Below, one piece after another: positions 7,146 to 15,660 of a stretch of 16,663 nt of DNA. The DNA is from an uncultured Collinsella sp. (lineage in GTDB: Bacteria > Actinomycetota > Coriobacteriia > Coriobacteriales > Coriobacteriaceae): the NCBI GenBank assembly GCA_900543945.1, contig UQTN01000045.1, forward strand, positions 1 to 16,663, in the 5' to 3' direction. Numbering within the stretch: the stretch's first letter is position 1; each line of letters starts with the position of its first letter. The notes beneath the pieces are model-generated. The model was given only the letters and a program-made list of their open reading frames with translations, was not told the DNA's origin and did no database searches. Both the position numbers and the translations under genes were made by a program.

Positions 7146-7166
7146 GCGCAACGCCGAGTCGCTAGG

Positions 7167-7280
7167 CACTCATTGGGGACAGACTTAAATGAGTGCCGCC
7201 AGGGACAGTCCAGGCCAGCGAGCCGGCCAATCGGCAAAGACCGTCCCCGATAACTAGTCGCTTAAGAACGTCCCCGATGA
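7167..7280. repeat. GGGGAC/GTCCCC palindromic repeat, copy A
   Basis: Starts with a stem-loop (CACTCATT at 7167-7174, AATGAGTG at 7188-7195). A second one follows, in which GGGACAGTC (7202-7210) pairs with GACCGTCCC (about 7229-7237) and its loop holds GGCC...GGCC. It then runs through ACTAGTCGCTTAAGAACGTC up to the stop codon of the FtsX-type permease. Most of it recurs at 10845-10976. It forms the 3' untranslated end of the permease mRNA and may act as terminator or stabiliser. No transposase is present. Confidence 0.75.
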
Positions 7281-9947
7281 CTACTCTTGGACTTTGAGGG
7301 CTTCGGCCAGGCTGACGCGCTTGATGGAGCGCGTGTGCAGCAACGCCACGACCAGGTAGGTCGCAAAGCCGATGCCCACGCATGCCGCCATGGACCAAGC
7401 GGGCACGTAGATCTCGATATTGCCGTTGTAGGCGAGCAGCATCGAGCGGAAGATGGCCGTGAGCGAGCCAATAATGACCGGCAGGCTCAGCACGAGCGAC
7501 GCCGCCACGCACAGCGTGATCGAGCGGATGTACAGATGCGAGATCTCGCTATCGCGATAGCCAAAGACTTTCATGTAGCTGATCGAACGGGCGCTGTGGT
7601 CGATCACCGCCTTGGTCAGCAGGTACATAAACAGCAGGAAGATAAACACCGCGAGCCCGACCATCATGCCGATCATTTTGCTCATCATGCCGATGAACTG
7701 GTCACCCACGGCGCGCATGTCGTCGGGCGTGGTGTCACCGGCAAAGTAACGAGCATCGAGGTCGAGCTTCTCGTCGCTCACATAGCCGTTAAAGTAGGCG
7801 GCGTCGTTGCCGAACAGCTCGTTAAAGTCATCGATGCTCATATAGATATTCATGTCCGACTTTGAACCCCAGATGCAGTCCTTACCCGCGTACTCAAGAG
7901 AATAATCCCGAGCCTCGTACTTGTCGCGAAGCTCGACCTTCTGGCCCTCGCTCCAGCCAAACTTATCGAGCAGACCGCCGCCAAAGACGACGCGCCCGTC
8001 GCCGACGTTGAGGTCTTTCCAATAGCGCGAATGAGATGAAATGCCGTAGACGGAAATCGTCTCCTCGCCATTACCATCGCCGCGGTCGTATTGCAGCTGG
8101 TAAACGGCATATTTCTCGGCCTGCGCGATTGCGCCCGCGCCGTTGTCGGTCGTGTTGATCGGGTGAATGTCGTCGTTGTCGGTGTCGATCTTAGAGGCCT
8201 TGTCGATCAGGTCGATGGCCTCATCGCGGTCGCAGCCGAGGGCATCGGCAAGATCGTCGAGGCGTGCGTAGAGCGCATCCTTCTTGTCCTTGACCTTAGC
8301 AAGCGCATCCTGCGCTGCAGTCAGGCTCTCGGCAGACGGAGATGCGGTCGCGGCATCGGCTGCCGTCTGCGCCGCATCGGCCGCGTCGTCAAGCTCGTCA
8401 TCGGCATCCTGAGCGGCGGAGAGCAGCGCACCATCCACCGACCGCAAGCGCTCGAGCGCCGCCCACTGCCCGCGCTCCTCGGCAGTACCCTCAAGCTCTA
8501 GCGGAGCCTTGAGCGTGTACTGGTGCTCGGCGACCAGGCTTGTCTCGAGGTTGTCGGCGTAATGCGTCATCGTGGGCAGAATCGCCAGGCCAAAGAGCAG
8601 CAGCAGCGAGGCAAACGCAATGCCCACGAAGAGCGTGGCGAAGTTGCCTAGGTTGCGCAGGAAGATACGAAGGCGGAAGCGCGAGACAAAGCCCATGCGC
8701 TCCGGCAGCTGCAAGCCGCGCTTGGTGCCCGATTTGCCACTCGCCTCGTGACGAAGGAACTGCAACGGCGTCTTGCCCATTTTGCGAAGCAGGCCCACCA
8801 GCGTTATGAGGATGAGCGCGACGGCGGGAACCACGGCGCACTTCACAAAGATCTCCCAGCTCCAGTACACCTGGAAGGGCGGCAGGCTGTACGAACCGTA
8901 ATAGAGGCTGCGCATGGGCTCGGTAAAGAACGCGACGCCGAGCGCGGTGCCCAAAAGCGCCGCGACCACGCCCACGATGGCGGGAAGCGCCAGGTAGTGA
9001 AGCACGATCTCGCGACGACGATAGCCGCTGGCGAGCAGCGTGCCGATAATGGCGCTCTCTTCCTCGATGGTGGCGTCAGTGAGCACCACAAAGACAAATG
9101 CCATGATCACGATGATGATGTCGAGCAACGTCATCCACATCATGGAGTCGCCGTCCACGTCGTCGCGCGCATAGCCAATGCCCTGATTGGAATCGGCATC
9201 GATCAGATCGTCCACGCGCGCATCGGCATCGGTCAGCGCCTCGACCATATCCTGCTCCGCATCGATGCGATCCGCGGTGGGGAGGTCGCGATCGGCAAAG
9301 GTGAAGGAGTAGGTGTAGGCAGGCGCGCCGCCGGCATCCTCGAGCGCGGCAAAGCCGGCGTCGGTGACCTCGGCGACACCATAGGTAATGGTGTTCACCG
9401 TAAAGTCCGAATTGTTGAGGAACAGCGCCTGGCTATCGGGCTGCGTCATGATGCCGCAGATGGTGTAGGTGCGCCCCTCGAGCTCGACCTTATCGCCGAT
9501 GGCGAGGTCGTTATTGGTGGCAAAGACGCGGTCTATGGCCACCTCGTCGTCCGCCTTTGGCTGCTTGCCTTCGCAGTAGGACGCAATGTCGACCTTGGTG
9601 CGATGCGCGTAGGTGCGCAGGGTGCGCTTGGTGCCGTCGTCGCCGGACGCCTTTTTGATGATGGCGTCGATAGAGAAGTTCTTGTAGAGCGTAACGCCGC
9701 CGACGTCCTTTGCCGCGTCCTCGGCAGCCTTGAGCTGCTCGTCGGTGGCCTCGAAGGAGGTAGTCACGCGGCCGTCCTCAATCGTGTACTCGTCGCGCAT
9801 GTCGTCGATGAGGCAGCCGATGGAATGCGCCGCGAGCAAAAAGCCCGACGTGAGGGCGATGCTTCCGCACATAAGCAAAAAGATGCCCAGGTACTTGCCG
9901 ATATTGCGGCGCAGCTCGCGCGGGAGTCGTTTTGCGAGAGGTGTCAT
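7281..9947 (-). CDS. FtsX-family ABC permease with large external domains (MacB-type)
   Basis: Predicted 888 residues with about eight membrane helices: near 15-38, 270-292, 320-343, 368-390, 436-460, 755-780, 808-832 and 850-872. They frame two FtsX domains. Outside the membrane are a first domain (about 40-265) and a second, larger one (about 465-750). The second begins with a strongly helical Ala/Asp-rich stretch (about 500-570), probably coiled coil. The layout fits a MacB-superfamily permease, which transmits mechanical work across the membrane instead of importing solutes; clients can be lipoproteins, peptides or antibiotics. The ATG at 9947 is preferred over the TTG at 9962, which overlaps the ATPase gene. 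It lies 8 bases after that gene's stop. The last codons abut repeat copy A. Confidence 0.9.
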   Translation of the reverse strand: MTPLAKRLPRELRRNIGKYLGIFLLMCGSIALTSGFLLAAHSIGCLIDDMRDEYTIEDGRVTTSFEATDEQLKAAEDAAKDVGGVTLYKNFSIDAIIKKASGDDGTKRTLRTYAHRTKVDIASYCEGKQPKADDEVAIDRVFATNNDLAIGDKVELEGRTYTICGIMTQPDSQALFLNNSDFTVNTITYGVAEVTDAGFAALEDAGGAPAYTYSFTFADRDLPTADRIDAEQDMVEALTDADARVDDLIDADSNQGIGYARDDVDGDSMMWMTLLDIIIVIMAFVFVVLTDATIEEESAIIGTLLASGYRRREIVLHYLALPAIVGVVAALLGTALGVAFFTEPMRSLYYGSYSLPPFQVYWSWEIFVKCAVVPAVALILITLVGLLRKMGKTPLQFLRHEASGKSGTKRGLQLPERMGFVSRFRLRIFLRNLGNFATLFVGIAFASLLLLFGLAILPTMTHYADNLETSLVAEHQYTLKAPLELEGTAEERGQWAALERLRSVDGALLSAAQDADDELDDAADAAQTAADAATASPSAESLTAAQDALAKVKDKKDALYARLDDLADALGCDRDEAIDLIDKASKIDTDNDDIHPINTTDNGAGAIAQAEKYAVYQLQYDRGDGNGEETISVYGISSHSRYWKDLNVGDGRVVFGGGLLDKFGWSEGQKVELRDKYEARDYSLEYAGKDCIWGSKSDMNIYMSIDDFNELFGNDAAYFNGYVSDEKLDLDARYFAGDTTPDDMRAVGDQFIGMMSKMIGMMVGLAVFIFLLFMYLLTKAVIDHSARSISYMKVFGYRDSEISHLYIRSITLCVAASLVLSLPVIIGSLTAIFRSMLLAYNGNIEIYVPAWSMAACVGIGFATYLVVALLHTRSIKRVSLAEALKVQE

Positions 9948-9955
9948 GGCGTCGC

Positions 9956-10681
<726 letters not shown>

Positions 10682-10784
10682 TGTTAGCCTTCTACTACTT
10701 TTCTAGGGTAATAGTAAACCTCGGCGAACTATTTTTGAGCGGCAGGCGCAATTTTTTCCAAACTAGCCGTTGGGGACGCACTTT

Positions 10785-10844
10785 ACTCATTGGGGACAGA
10801 CTTAAATGAGTGAAATCGCTCATTTAAGTCTGTCCCCAATGAGT
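10785..10844. repeat. Perfect 26-bp inverted repeat
   Basis: Two 26-base arms (10785-10810 and 10819-10844) match perfectly in inverted orientation around an 8-base spacer (TGAAATCG). Each arm contains CATTGGGGACAGACTTAAAT, the same sequence as at 7171-7190 in copy A, and is itself tipped by CTCATT/AATGAG. It lies between the ABC-2 permease gene and the start of the MacB-type ATPase gene. It is similar in style to REP-like palindromes mobilised by RAYT transposases; none is seen here. Confidence 0.85.
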
Positions 10845-10976
10845 GCCGCTAGGGACGCTCTTTCGCCACCCGGCAGATAGGGACAGCCCTTGCCAGTCCG
10901 GCCGGCGAGCCGGCGAATCGGCAAAGACTGCCCCCCAACAGCTAGTCGTTTAAGAGCGTCCCCAATGGCTAGGTGG
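10845..10976. repeat. GGGGAC/GTCCCC palindromic repeat, copy B
   Basis: Shares with copy A, in the same order: a GGGACAG element, a GCCGGC-rich stem-loop (GCCGGC at 10901-10906 and 10909-10914), AATCGGCAAAGAC, then CTAGTCG, TTAAGA and CGTCCCC before GGCTA. TTGCC and GGCAA flank the GC-rich stem, giving a long hairpin in RNA. It ends 6 bases or less from the stop codon of the ABC-2 permease, exactly as copy A does behind the FtsX-type permease. Confidence 0.7.
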
Positions 10977-12182
10977 CTAGGCGCGGGATTTGGCGTGTGC
11001 GAGAGCCAGGCCTACGGCGGCGATGGCAGCGGCAAAGAGCACCGTGACGCCCAGGTCGCAGGCGATGTCGCCCAGCACGGTAGACGTCAAATCAGAGGCA
11101 AGCGCCTTGCCGATCGCGTCGTTCACCCAAAACGTCGGCACAAAGTGCGCCACCGTCTGCACGGCCGAGCCCATCATCGAAAGCGGCATCCAGGCGCCGC
11201 CCAAAAACGTCATGAGCAAGCCAAGCAGGTTGCCCACACCGTTGAGTAGCTCTTCGCGCGCGCCCAGGCTCGAAAGGGCAAAGCCAACGGCCAGCGGCGT
11301 GCACGCCAGGGCAAACGTTGCCGCCAGCGCCAGGCACACACGGCCCACGCCGACCTCGGCGACCGCGCCGGCAAAGCCCACGACGCCCATCATGCTCGAC
11401 ACAAACCAGATACAGACAGTGAGCACGGCGGCGGCCACGAACACGGCAAGCGAACGCTGGCGCTCGGAGAGCGGACCGGCCTCCATGCGGCGCACGCGCT
11501 CGGGCTCGTTCATGCCCGAGAACACCAGCCCCACCGACACGATGACCGACGAGATGATCGCATACGCGCCAAAGTTGAAGTACGACTCGAGCGTGGCGGC
11601 GGCAGTCGAGTCAACCTTGACCTGCTCGATCTGGACCTCCGCACGCTTTGCGGCAGCATGCTCGGCGGCCTTGGCGACATCGCCGTCGGAAGCAGCTGGC
11701 TCAAGTGCGGCCGCAGCGCCCGCAAGCGAGATCCACCGCGAGGCCTCGGCAGACGAGAGCGCCGCCGCCATGGTGCCGGAGCCGTACGTCACATCGAGCT
11801 TGGGCAGGTCTTCCCCCGCACGGGCGGCTGCAACAAGATCGTCCTCAAACCCCTCCGGGATAAAGAACACGCAATCGGCGCTGCCCTTGGCGCTGTTACT
11901 CTTGGCGAGCGCATCCGCAAGGTCGTACGTGTCGTCACCAACGCCCGTGACCAGGTCAAAGCGTGAGCCTAGGTGCTTGGTAAGCGCCCGCGAAAGGTCG
12001 CTATTGTCGCGGTCGACCACGATCACGTTGGTGTCGTAGGGCTTGTACTCGGTAAGCTGCGACGAGTTCCAGCTCACCGAGGCCGCGATGAATACGCCCA
12101 TGAGCGAGATGAACACCGTATAGATGAGCAGGTAGAACGGGTGCGCGAGCGCCATGCGAAGCGCGGTCTTAAAGGTGCTCAT
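10977..12182 (-). CDS. ABC-2 type permease, second subunit
   Basis: Predicted 401 residues: one helix near 15-37, an external domain of about 170 residues (about 40-205), then about five helices in the C-terminal half (near 210-230, 245-275, 285-305, 320-345, 375-395). This is the ABC2_membrane_3/YhgE-like arrangement of exporters. The ATG at 12182 has AAGGAG 5 bases upstream and overlaps the end of the preceding permease gene by 14 bases, so translation is coupled. It probably forms a heterodimer with that permease, driven by the ATPase at 13366-14304. The substrate is unknown; drugs, antimicrobial peptides or cell-envelope molecules are typical. Confidence 0.88.
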   Translation of the reverse strand: MSTFKTALRMALAHPFYLLIYTVFISLMGVFIAASVSWNSSQLTEYKPYDTNVIVVDRDNSDLSRALTKHLGSRFDLVTGVGDDTYDLADALAKSNSAKGSADCVFFIPEGFEDDLVAAARAGEDLPKLDVTYGSGTMAAALSSAEASRWISLAGAAAALEPAASDGDVAKAAEHAAAKRAEVQIEQVKVDSTAAATLESYFNFGAYAIISSVIVSVGLVFSGMNEPERVRRMEAGPLSERQRSLAVFVAAAVLTVCIWFVSSMMGVVGFAGAVAEVGVGRVCLALAATFALACTPLAVGFALSSLGAREELLNGVGNLLGLLMTFLGGAWMPLSMMGSAVQTVAHFVPTFWVNDAIGKALASDLTSTVLGDIACDLGVTVLFAAAIAAVGLALAHAKSRA

Positions 12183-13356
12183 AGCGGCTCCTTCCAAAGA
12201 TCAGCGTAGCGGCGGCGACAAACACCAGGGCCATCAGGACGAGCGCACCAGCGCGGACGGCAAAGGGCCCCAGGTCCTCAAAGAAATACAGGCGGTTGAA
12301 CATGTCGCAGATGAGCTTGACGGGGTTGAGCCAGCACTCGGCCGGGAAGGCGCGGGCGACGTCGTCGGCAAGCGCCATCGCCGGCTCGCCGTAGAGGCCG
12401 GCGAACAGGGCGCACGTGGTGGCAAAGCCCGTGAGGATGCCCGACTTGGACGCCTTGCCACCCTTAACGGGAAGCGTGCCCACAAAGAGCCCCAGGCCCG
12501 TGGCGGCAAGCGCGGATGCAGCACCGCCCACCAGACACAGCCCCTCGCGCCCGCCAAAGTCGACGCCAACGACTAGGCGCACGTAGCCGATCGCAACCGC
12601 CATCGAGGCAAAGGAAACCAGCCACGAACCCACAAAGATACCGGCCAGCGATGCCGTCTTGGAAAGGCCGCCCACGCAGCGGCGCGCGCCAAGGCCCGAC
12701 AGATTGGGCTGCAGATCGACGACGCTCAAGGCGGCAAACTCGGCAGACATCATCGCGACCAGGCCAAAGAGCGCGTAATAGTAGATGACCGTGCCATCGG
12801 GCGTGGTGCGCGTCAGGCTCACGCGGCGGGTTCCGCCCTCGAGCGACAGGGCGCGCGCAACCGCCTCCGGGTCGGCAAGGGCGGCCGGGTTGTCTTGGGC
12901 AATCTGGGACATGAGCTCGGCATTTTGCGTATACGAGCTTGCCACCGTCTCCAGGATGCTACGGTCGGTGAGCACCGACGACGCACGCGAGCCGTCGTAA
13001 CTCGATAGCAGCGTGAGCTTGGGCGTGCCCGCGGCATCGACCGTGTAGATGCCCGCGACTTCGCCGGCCTTGAGCGCTTTGCGCGCGGCAGCCAAGTCTT
13101 CGTACTCGCTCACATCGAGCAGTTGATCGTCGCCCTCCTTGGCAAGCGAGGTCGCCACGTCCTTAAAGGACGAAGCACCCCAGGCTTCGTCAGCGACAAC
13201 GGCCACCGGCACCGGGTCGACCTTGCCGTCGGAGCTCAGATTCGCAAACATAAACATGAACATCGTTGAAAGCGCAATGGGAAAGATCGCGCCCCAGACC
13301 CATGTACTCGGTCGACGCAATAGCGTCTTGAGCGTGGTGATGATGGTGTTGAACAT
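12169..13356 (-). CDS. ABC-2 type permease, first subunit
   Basis: Predicted 395 residues with the same plan as its neighbour: one helix (about 17-38), an external domain (about 40-188), then a C-terminal block of about five helices (near 190-212, 235-258, 272-292, 308-330, 365-388). It starts at an ATG 9 bases after the ATPase stop, with GGGGG upstream. It differs in sequence from the second permease, which points to an asymmetric dimer. The external domain contains a polar DAAGTPKLTLLSSYDGSR segment, as in related exporters. Confidence 0.88.
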   Translation of the reverse strand: MFNTIITTLKTLLRRPSTWVWGAIFPIALSTMFMFMFANLSSDGKVDPVPVAVVADEAWGASSFKDVATSLAKEGDDQLLDVSEYEDLAAARKALKAGEVAGIYTVDAAGTPKLTLLSSYDGSRASSVLTDRSILETVASSYTQNAELMSQIAQDNPAALADPEAVARALSLEGGTRRVSLTRTTPDGTVIYYYALFGLVAMMSAEFAALSVVDLQPNLSGLGARRCVGGLSKTASLAGIFVGSWLVSFASMAVAIGYVRLVVGVDFGGREGLCLVGGAASALAATGLGLFVGTLPVKGGKASKSGILTGFATTCALFAGLYGEPAMALADDVARAFPAECWLNPVKLICDMFNRLYFFEDLGPFAVRAGALVLMALVFVAAATLIFGRSRYEHL

Positions 13357-13365
13357 GGCCGCCCC

Positions 13366-14304
13366 CTAGTCGCGCAGTTCGCGGCCGGTGATCTCGAGAA
13401 ACACGTCGTTGAGGGTCGGCGGCTCGCTCCACACGCGGCCGAGCGCCACGTCGGCAGCGCGCAGCGTGTCGAGGATGTCCACCAGGTTGTGCGGGCTCGC
13501 CTCGCAGGTGCAGACAAGTTCGCCGCCGGACAGTTCAACGCTGAGCACGTGTTCGAGGGCACGCAGGCGCTCGACCGTGGCGGCCTCGACGGCGCCGACC
13601 TCGACGGTCACGCGCTCGCCCATCTGGATCATGCGCTTGAGCTCGTCGTTGGTGCCCTGCGCCAGCACGCGGCCGCCGTCCATGATCATGATGCGGCCGC
13701 AGATCTGCTCGACCTCCTCCATGTAATGGCTGGTATACACCACCGTGGCGCCCTCGTCGCGCAGGCGGCAGATGCCCTCCAGGATGGCGTTGCGGCTCTG
13801 CGGGTCGACCGCCACCGTGGGCTCGTCGAAGAAGATGAGCTCGGGCTTGTGCGCGATGCCGCAGGCAATGTTGAGCCGGCGCGCCAGGCCGCCCGAGAGC
13901 TTACCGGGGCGGAACTTGGCAAAGTCGCCCAGACCGACAAAGTCGATCGCCTCGTCCACGAGCGCACGGCGGCGCTTGCGGTCGTTGACGTAAAGACTGC
14001 AGAAATAGTCGATGTTCTCGCGTACCGTGAGCTCGTCAAACACCGCCACCTGCTGCGGCACTACGCCGATGCGGCGCTTGAGGTCGTAACGCGTGGGCGT
14101 CATGGGCTCGCCGAACAGCTCGATGGTGCCTTTGTCGTAGGAAAGCAGCTGCAAAATGCAGTTGATGGACGTGGTCTTGCCCGAGCCGTTGGGGCCGAGC
14201 AGGCCAAAGATCTCGCCGGGGGCGATGTTCAGGTTAAAGTGGTCGAGCGCGATAAGATCGTCATAGCGCTTGACGAGGTTTTCGACATGGACGATGTCTG
14301 TCAT
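13366..14304 (-). CDS. ABC-2 exporter ATPase (NatA/DrrA type)
   Basis: Predicted 312 residues. Walker A GPNGSGKTT (37-45), Q-loop near Gln84-85, signature LSGGL (136-140), Walker B LIFFDEP (156-162) followed by TVAVDP, and switch His193 in YTSHYMEE. The final ~85 residues form the extra C-terminal domain usual in drug- and Na+-export ATPases of this class. The signature ends in Leu where Gln or Met is more usual, and TVAVDP replaces the common TVGLDP; both are tolerated in the family. The ATG at 14304 has AAGGGG 6 bases upstream; the frame extends 22 codons further without support. First gene of the exporter operon, divergent from the kinase gene. Confidence 0.93.
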   Translation of the reverse strand: MTDIVHVENLVKRYDDLIALDHFNLNIAPGEIFGLLGPNGSGKTTSINCILQLLSYDKGTIELFGEPMTPTRYDLKRRIGVVPQQVAVFDELTVRENIDYFCSLYVNDRKRRRALVDEAIDFVGLGDFAKFRPGKLSGGLARRLNIACGIAHKPELIFFDEPTVAVDPQSRNAILEGICRLRDEGATVVYTSHYMEEVEQICGRIMIMDGGRVLAQGTNDELKRMIQMGERVTVEVGAVEAATVERLRALEHVLSVELSGGELVCTCEASPHNLVDILDTLRAADVALGRVWSEPPTLNDVFLEITGRELRD

Positions 14305-14371
14305 GAGGCGCCCCTTCTGTTGGTCGTGGCCCGGTACGATTGCATCATCGCAGGAGCGGGCGGCGCGCACC

Positions 14372-14387
14372 AGTGAGCTTTGTCACG
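14372..14387. promoter_or_regulatory. Palindromic GTGA-N6-TCAC site
   Basis: AGTGAGCTTTGTCACG: perfect GTGA/TCAC half-sites six bases apart, the geometry of CRP/FNR-family sites. It lies in the divergent gap between the ABC-2 exporter and the kinase. A response regulator could equally use it. Confidence 0.35.
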
Positions 14388-14393
14388 AGTGCG
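14381..14393 (+). promoter_or_regulatory. Direct repeat TGTCAC-N3-TGCG, copy 1
   Basis: TGTCACGAGTGCG, matched 77 bases downstream by a second copy with the same TGTCAC and TGCG blocks at identical spacing. It overlaps the GTGA-N6-TCAC palindrome. Candidate response-regulator site. Confidence 0.35.
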
Positions 14394-14457
14394 AGGGGGC
14401 GGAGGCGAAACCCCCGCCCGCGCGAGCGATCGACGCCGATTTGCCGTGCGGGAGGAA

Positions 14458-14470
14458 TGTCACAGTTGCG
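14458..14470 (+). promoter_or_regulatory. Direct repeat TGTCAC-N3-TGCG, copy 2
   Basis: TGTCACAGTTGCG, second copy of the pair, about 35 bases upstream of the kinase -10 element, where an activator would sit. Confidence 0.35.
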
Positions 14471-14502
14471 CAGGCGGTCCCTCCACCACGCGTGGCTTCG
14501 CG

Positions 14503-14508
14503 TACAAT
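14503..14508 (+). promoter_or_regulatory. -10 element giving a leaderless kinase transcript
   Basis: TACAAT ends 6 bases before the kinase ATG at 14515, which places the transcription start on or next to the A of the ATG. No -35 hexamer is present at 17-18 bases; a perfect palindrome CCACGCGTGG occupies 14486-14495 instead. No ribosome binding site precedes the ATG, in agreement with a leaderless mRNA. Confidence 0.45.
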
Positions 14509-14514
14509 ACCCGT

Positions 14515-15660
14515 ATGAACAGGCTTTTCGACAAATCGATTGTGCTGGCGTGCTGTATCGCAGCCGCTCTGGGCCTTGCTGTGGACGCTCGCCTGGTCGC
14601 GGCGTTTTGCCTGGGCGTCATAGCTACCTCGCTGGCAGAAGTCGCGCAGGGAGAGCGCGTCCGTCGCGCCAGCGAGGCCGCGAGTTACGCTTGCATCATC
14701 GCGGCTGTCTTCGTGCCGCCGTTTGTGCCGTTTGCGCCTCTCGCCCTCTATGACATCGCGCGACGCGTGCACCGTGAACGCGTTTGGGTCGCGTTAGGCA
14801 TTGGCGTTGCCTTTGTCTTTGCGCTCGTCGCGGACCTTCGCGCCGATGCACTCACCGCCCGAACGCTCCTGCTGACTGCCATCCTTTCGGTTGCTGCTAC
14901 CTTGCTATCGCTGCGCACCGCCCAGTTGGAACGCGAGCAGCAGCGCATGCGCCGTACCCGTGACGAGCTGCAGGAACGAGCCCTCGCGCTCGAAGCGCGC
15001 AACCGCGATCTTGCCGATCGCCAGGACTACGAAGTCGAGCTCGCGACACTTGCCGAGCGTGCCCGCATCGCGCGCGAGATTCACGACAACGTCGGCCACC
15101 AACTTACACGCGCCTCGCTGCAGACCGAGGCCCTGCGCATAGTCCACGCCGATGAACCCGGCGTCGCCGCCGATTTCGCCGACGTCAAGCACACCGTTGA
15201 CGAGGCGCTTCAACTTGTGCGCGCCAGCGTCCACGCGCTCAACGACAACGCCGTCGACCTTTCCGTGCAGCTCGAACGCATTGTTGAAGGCGCGCGTTCG
15301 GACGGCGGCCCGCAGATTGAGCTTGAAGTTATGACCGAACATGCGCCCGCAAACGTCGCGAACTGCTTTGCGGCGGTCCTGCGCGAGGCGCTCTCCAACA
15401 CCATGCGCCACGCTTGCGCCCAGACCGTCACCGTACGATGCATGGAGCATCCGTCGTTTTACCAGCTCATCGTTACCGACGATGGCAATGGCGGGACCCG
15501 GACAGGTGGTCGCGGCGTCGCCGAGGGCATGGGGCTCGGCTCCATGCGCGAGCGCATCGAGGCGCTTGGCGGCACCTTTACCGCCGGCCCGCGCGCCGGC
15601 GTCGGCGGCTGGTGCGTGTTTGCCACCGTTCCCAAACAGCAAGGAGATGAGGCCCGATGA
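14515..15660 (+). CDS. NarL/DesK-type sensor histidine kinase
   Basis: Predicted 381 residues. About four to five hydrophobic helices (near 8-45, 56-80, 88-107, 115-133) anchor it, with little outside the membrane. A charged helical linker (135-185) leads to the HisKA_3 box with phospho-acceptor His190 in REIHDNVGHQL. The ATPase domain has EALSNTMRHA (291-300, N box), TDDGNGG (321-327) and GMGLGSMRERIEALGG (338-353). Small kinases of this build often detect envelope stress or the transporter next door, not an external ligand. The frame is open back to 14380, but the extra 45 codons are low-complexity; I prefer the ATG at 14515, where the hydrophobic N-terminus begins. Its stop overlaps the regulator start (ATGA). 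Confidence 0.9.
   Translation: MNRLFDKSIVLACCIAAALGLAVDARLVAAFCLGVIATSLAEVAQGERVRRASEAASYACIIAAVFVPPFVPFAPLALYDIARRVHRERVWVALGIGVAFVFALVADLRADALTARTLLLTAILSVAATLLSLRTAQLEREQQRMRRTRDELQERALALEARNRDLADRQDYEVELATLAERARIAREIHDNVGHQLTRASLQTEALRIVHADEPGVAADFADVKHTVDEALQLVRASVHALNDNAVDLSVQLERIVEGARSDGGPQIELEVMTEHAPANVANCFAAVLREALSNTMRHACAQTVTVRCMEHPSFYQLIVTDDGNGGTRTGGRGVAEGMGLGSMRERIEALGGTFTAGPRAGVGGWCVFATVPKQQGDEAR

Noticed and set aside
7167..7280. Insertion sequence remnant
   Set aside because: No transposase fragment in any frame and no clear target duplication; only short palindromic repeats are visible.
13489..14376. Plus-strand open frame opposite the ABC-2 ATPase
   Set aside because: Antisense shadow of a gene with all ABC motifs.
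14380..14514. 45-codon N-terminal extension of the histidine kinase
   Set aside because: Low-complexity Arg/Gly-rich, covers candidate regulatory sites and the -10 element; the hydrophobic N-terminus begins at the ATG at 14515.
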